Assembly (NCBI GenBank): GCA_944322575.1
Contig: CALUPK010000002.1
Coordinates: 1-64,000 of the forward strand
Source: an uncultured Bacteroidales bacterium
GTDB taxonomy: Bacteria > Bacteroidota > Bacteroidia > Bacteroidales > UBA932
Direction of reading: 5' to 3'
Length of the DNA: 64,000 nucleotides
The position numbers and the translations under genes were made by a program. Positions 63,659-64,000 of this stretch are shown here, piece after piece (within the stretch, counting starts at the first letter, position 1; each line of letters begins with the position of its first letter). The notes below the pieces were generated by a model. The model did not search any database. It was given only the letters and a program-made list of their open reading frames with translations, and was not told the DNA's origin.

Positions 63659-64000
63659 TTCTTAGAGGGTTCGGGCGAGGGGCAGGGATTGAGCATGATG
63701 GTGTTGACGGTACGGCCGCAGGAGGGCCCTTCGCGGCGGGCTGAGAAGAAGCCGGGGTGGGTGTAGGTGTCGATGCCGGAGATGAGGATGTTGGGGTCAT
63801 GGACACCGGCCCGTATGAGGGTCAGGCGGACGGCTTGGGGAAGGTCTATGTGGAGGCCGCCGGACATGGAGCCGGGGATGCGCGGGCCGCGGTCGGTGAT
63901 AAGGCGGACAACGGTTTTGCCGGTGCTGGCCGTGCCGTAGTCATCAGTGTCCGGCCGGGACCATGTCTCAGGAAATCCGGCGGAGAGGAAGGCTTCGGCG
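63649..64000 (-). CDS. pgeF: Polyphenol oxidase family/laccase-domain protein (PgeF/YfiH), N-terminus outside window
   Basis: Only the last 116 codons are present. The segment HIDLPQAVRLTLIRAGV, ISGIDTYTH (a variant of the family's CTxC region), and FFSARREGPSCGRTV are diagnostic of the laccase-domain/purine-nucleoside and peptidoglycan-editing family. Its stop TAA (63649-63651) lies within the end of repeat B, so the C-terminal LS residues derive from the repeat. Expected to remove misincorporated residues in the muramyl peptide or act on nucleosides. Confidence 0.85.
   Translation of the reverse strand, partial: AEAFLSAGFPETWSRPDTDDYGTASTGKTVVRLITDRGPRIPGSMSGGLHIDLPQAVRLTLIRAGVHDPNILISGIDTYTHPGFFSARREGPSCGRTVNTIMLNPCPSPEPSKKLS

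Overview
The window reads as a chromosomal segment of a GC-rich member of the Bacteroidota, most likely order Bacteroidales (Alistipes/Rikenellaceae-like is a guess). Supporting signs are many TAnnTTTG promoter elements with few Shine-Dalgarno sequences, GLPGLI and BF3164-type proteins, TonB-dependent receptors with carboxypeptidase-regulatory domains, DUF3108, an RseC-Rnf cluster, and an ATP synthase operon starting with beta and epsilon.

Layout. 1-3.6 kb (minus): lysophospholipid acyltransferase (cut by the window edge), bile-acid/sodium symporter, phosphoglycerate kinase. 3.9-6.6 kb (plus): RNA methyltransferase, a decayed C10 cysteine protease, a sialidase. 6.7-19.9 kb: a tightly packed 16-gene run with two M23 peptidases, MerR, Nif3, zinc-ribbon coiled coil, class III aminotransferase, DnaB, DUF3108, RseC, the complete Rnf complex (BCDGEA) and a TPR protein. 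19.9-29.2 kb: TrmH-type methylase (minus), glyA, thiD, then lgt-trxB-cyuA-tricorn protease. 29.3-34.5 kb: a probable phosphate-starvation operon (Pho-box-like repeats, TonB receptor, beta-helix lipoprotein, acid phosphatase). 34.7-40.0 kb (minus): WD40/OmpA-like protein, exported caspase-like protease, SmpB. 40.2-47.0 kb: full F1Fo ATP synthase operon. 47.2-54.0 kb: DJ-1, small membrane protein, AraC regulator, miaA, ProX, glutaminase, OxyR diverging from peroxiredoxin-thioredoxin. 54.1-57.8 kb: small secreted protein and a GLPGLI/TonB-receptor pair. 57.9-64 kb: porin, two tandem BF3164-like lipoproteins, ATP-grasp ligase, a RAYT-like HUH transposase between two related ~172-bp repeats, and the end of pgeF.

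Themes. Energy conservation (Rnf plus a proton-type ATP synthase), thiol/peroxide defence (OxyR, Prx, Trx, TrxB, cysteine desulfidase), nutrient capture across the outer membrane, and envelope maintenance dominate.

Most unusual structures: (1) two ~105-nt nested palindromes between convergent genes, sharing a 45-nt double-hairpin core while their outer arms differ in sequence but stay base-paired; (2) the HUH transposase flanked by direct copies of a repeat with inverted ends, one of which supplies the stop codon of pgeF; (3) an exported TPR/beta-sandwich/caspase protease paired with a WD40-OmpA-like protein and directly abutting smpB; (4) promoters whose -7 element lies only 4-8 nt from the start codon, implying leaderless mRNAs. 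No rRNA, tRNA or CRISPR array was recognised.
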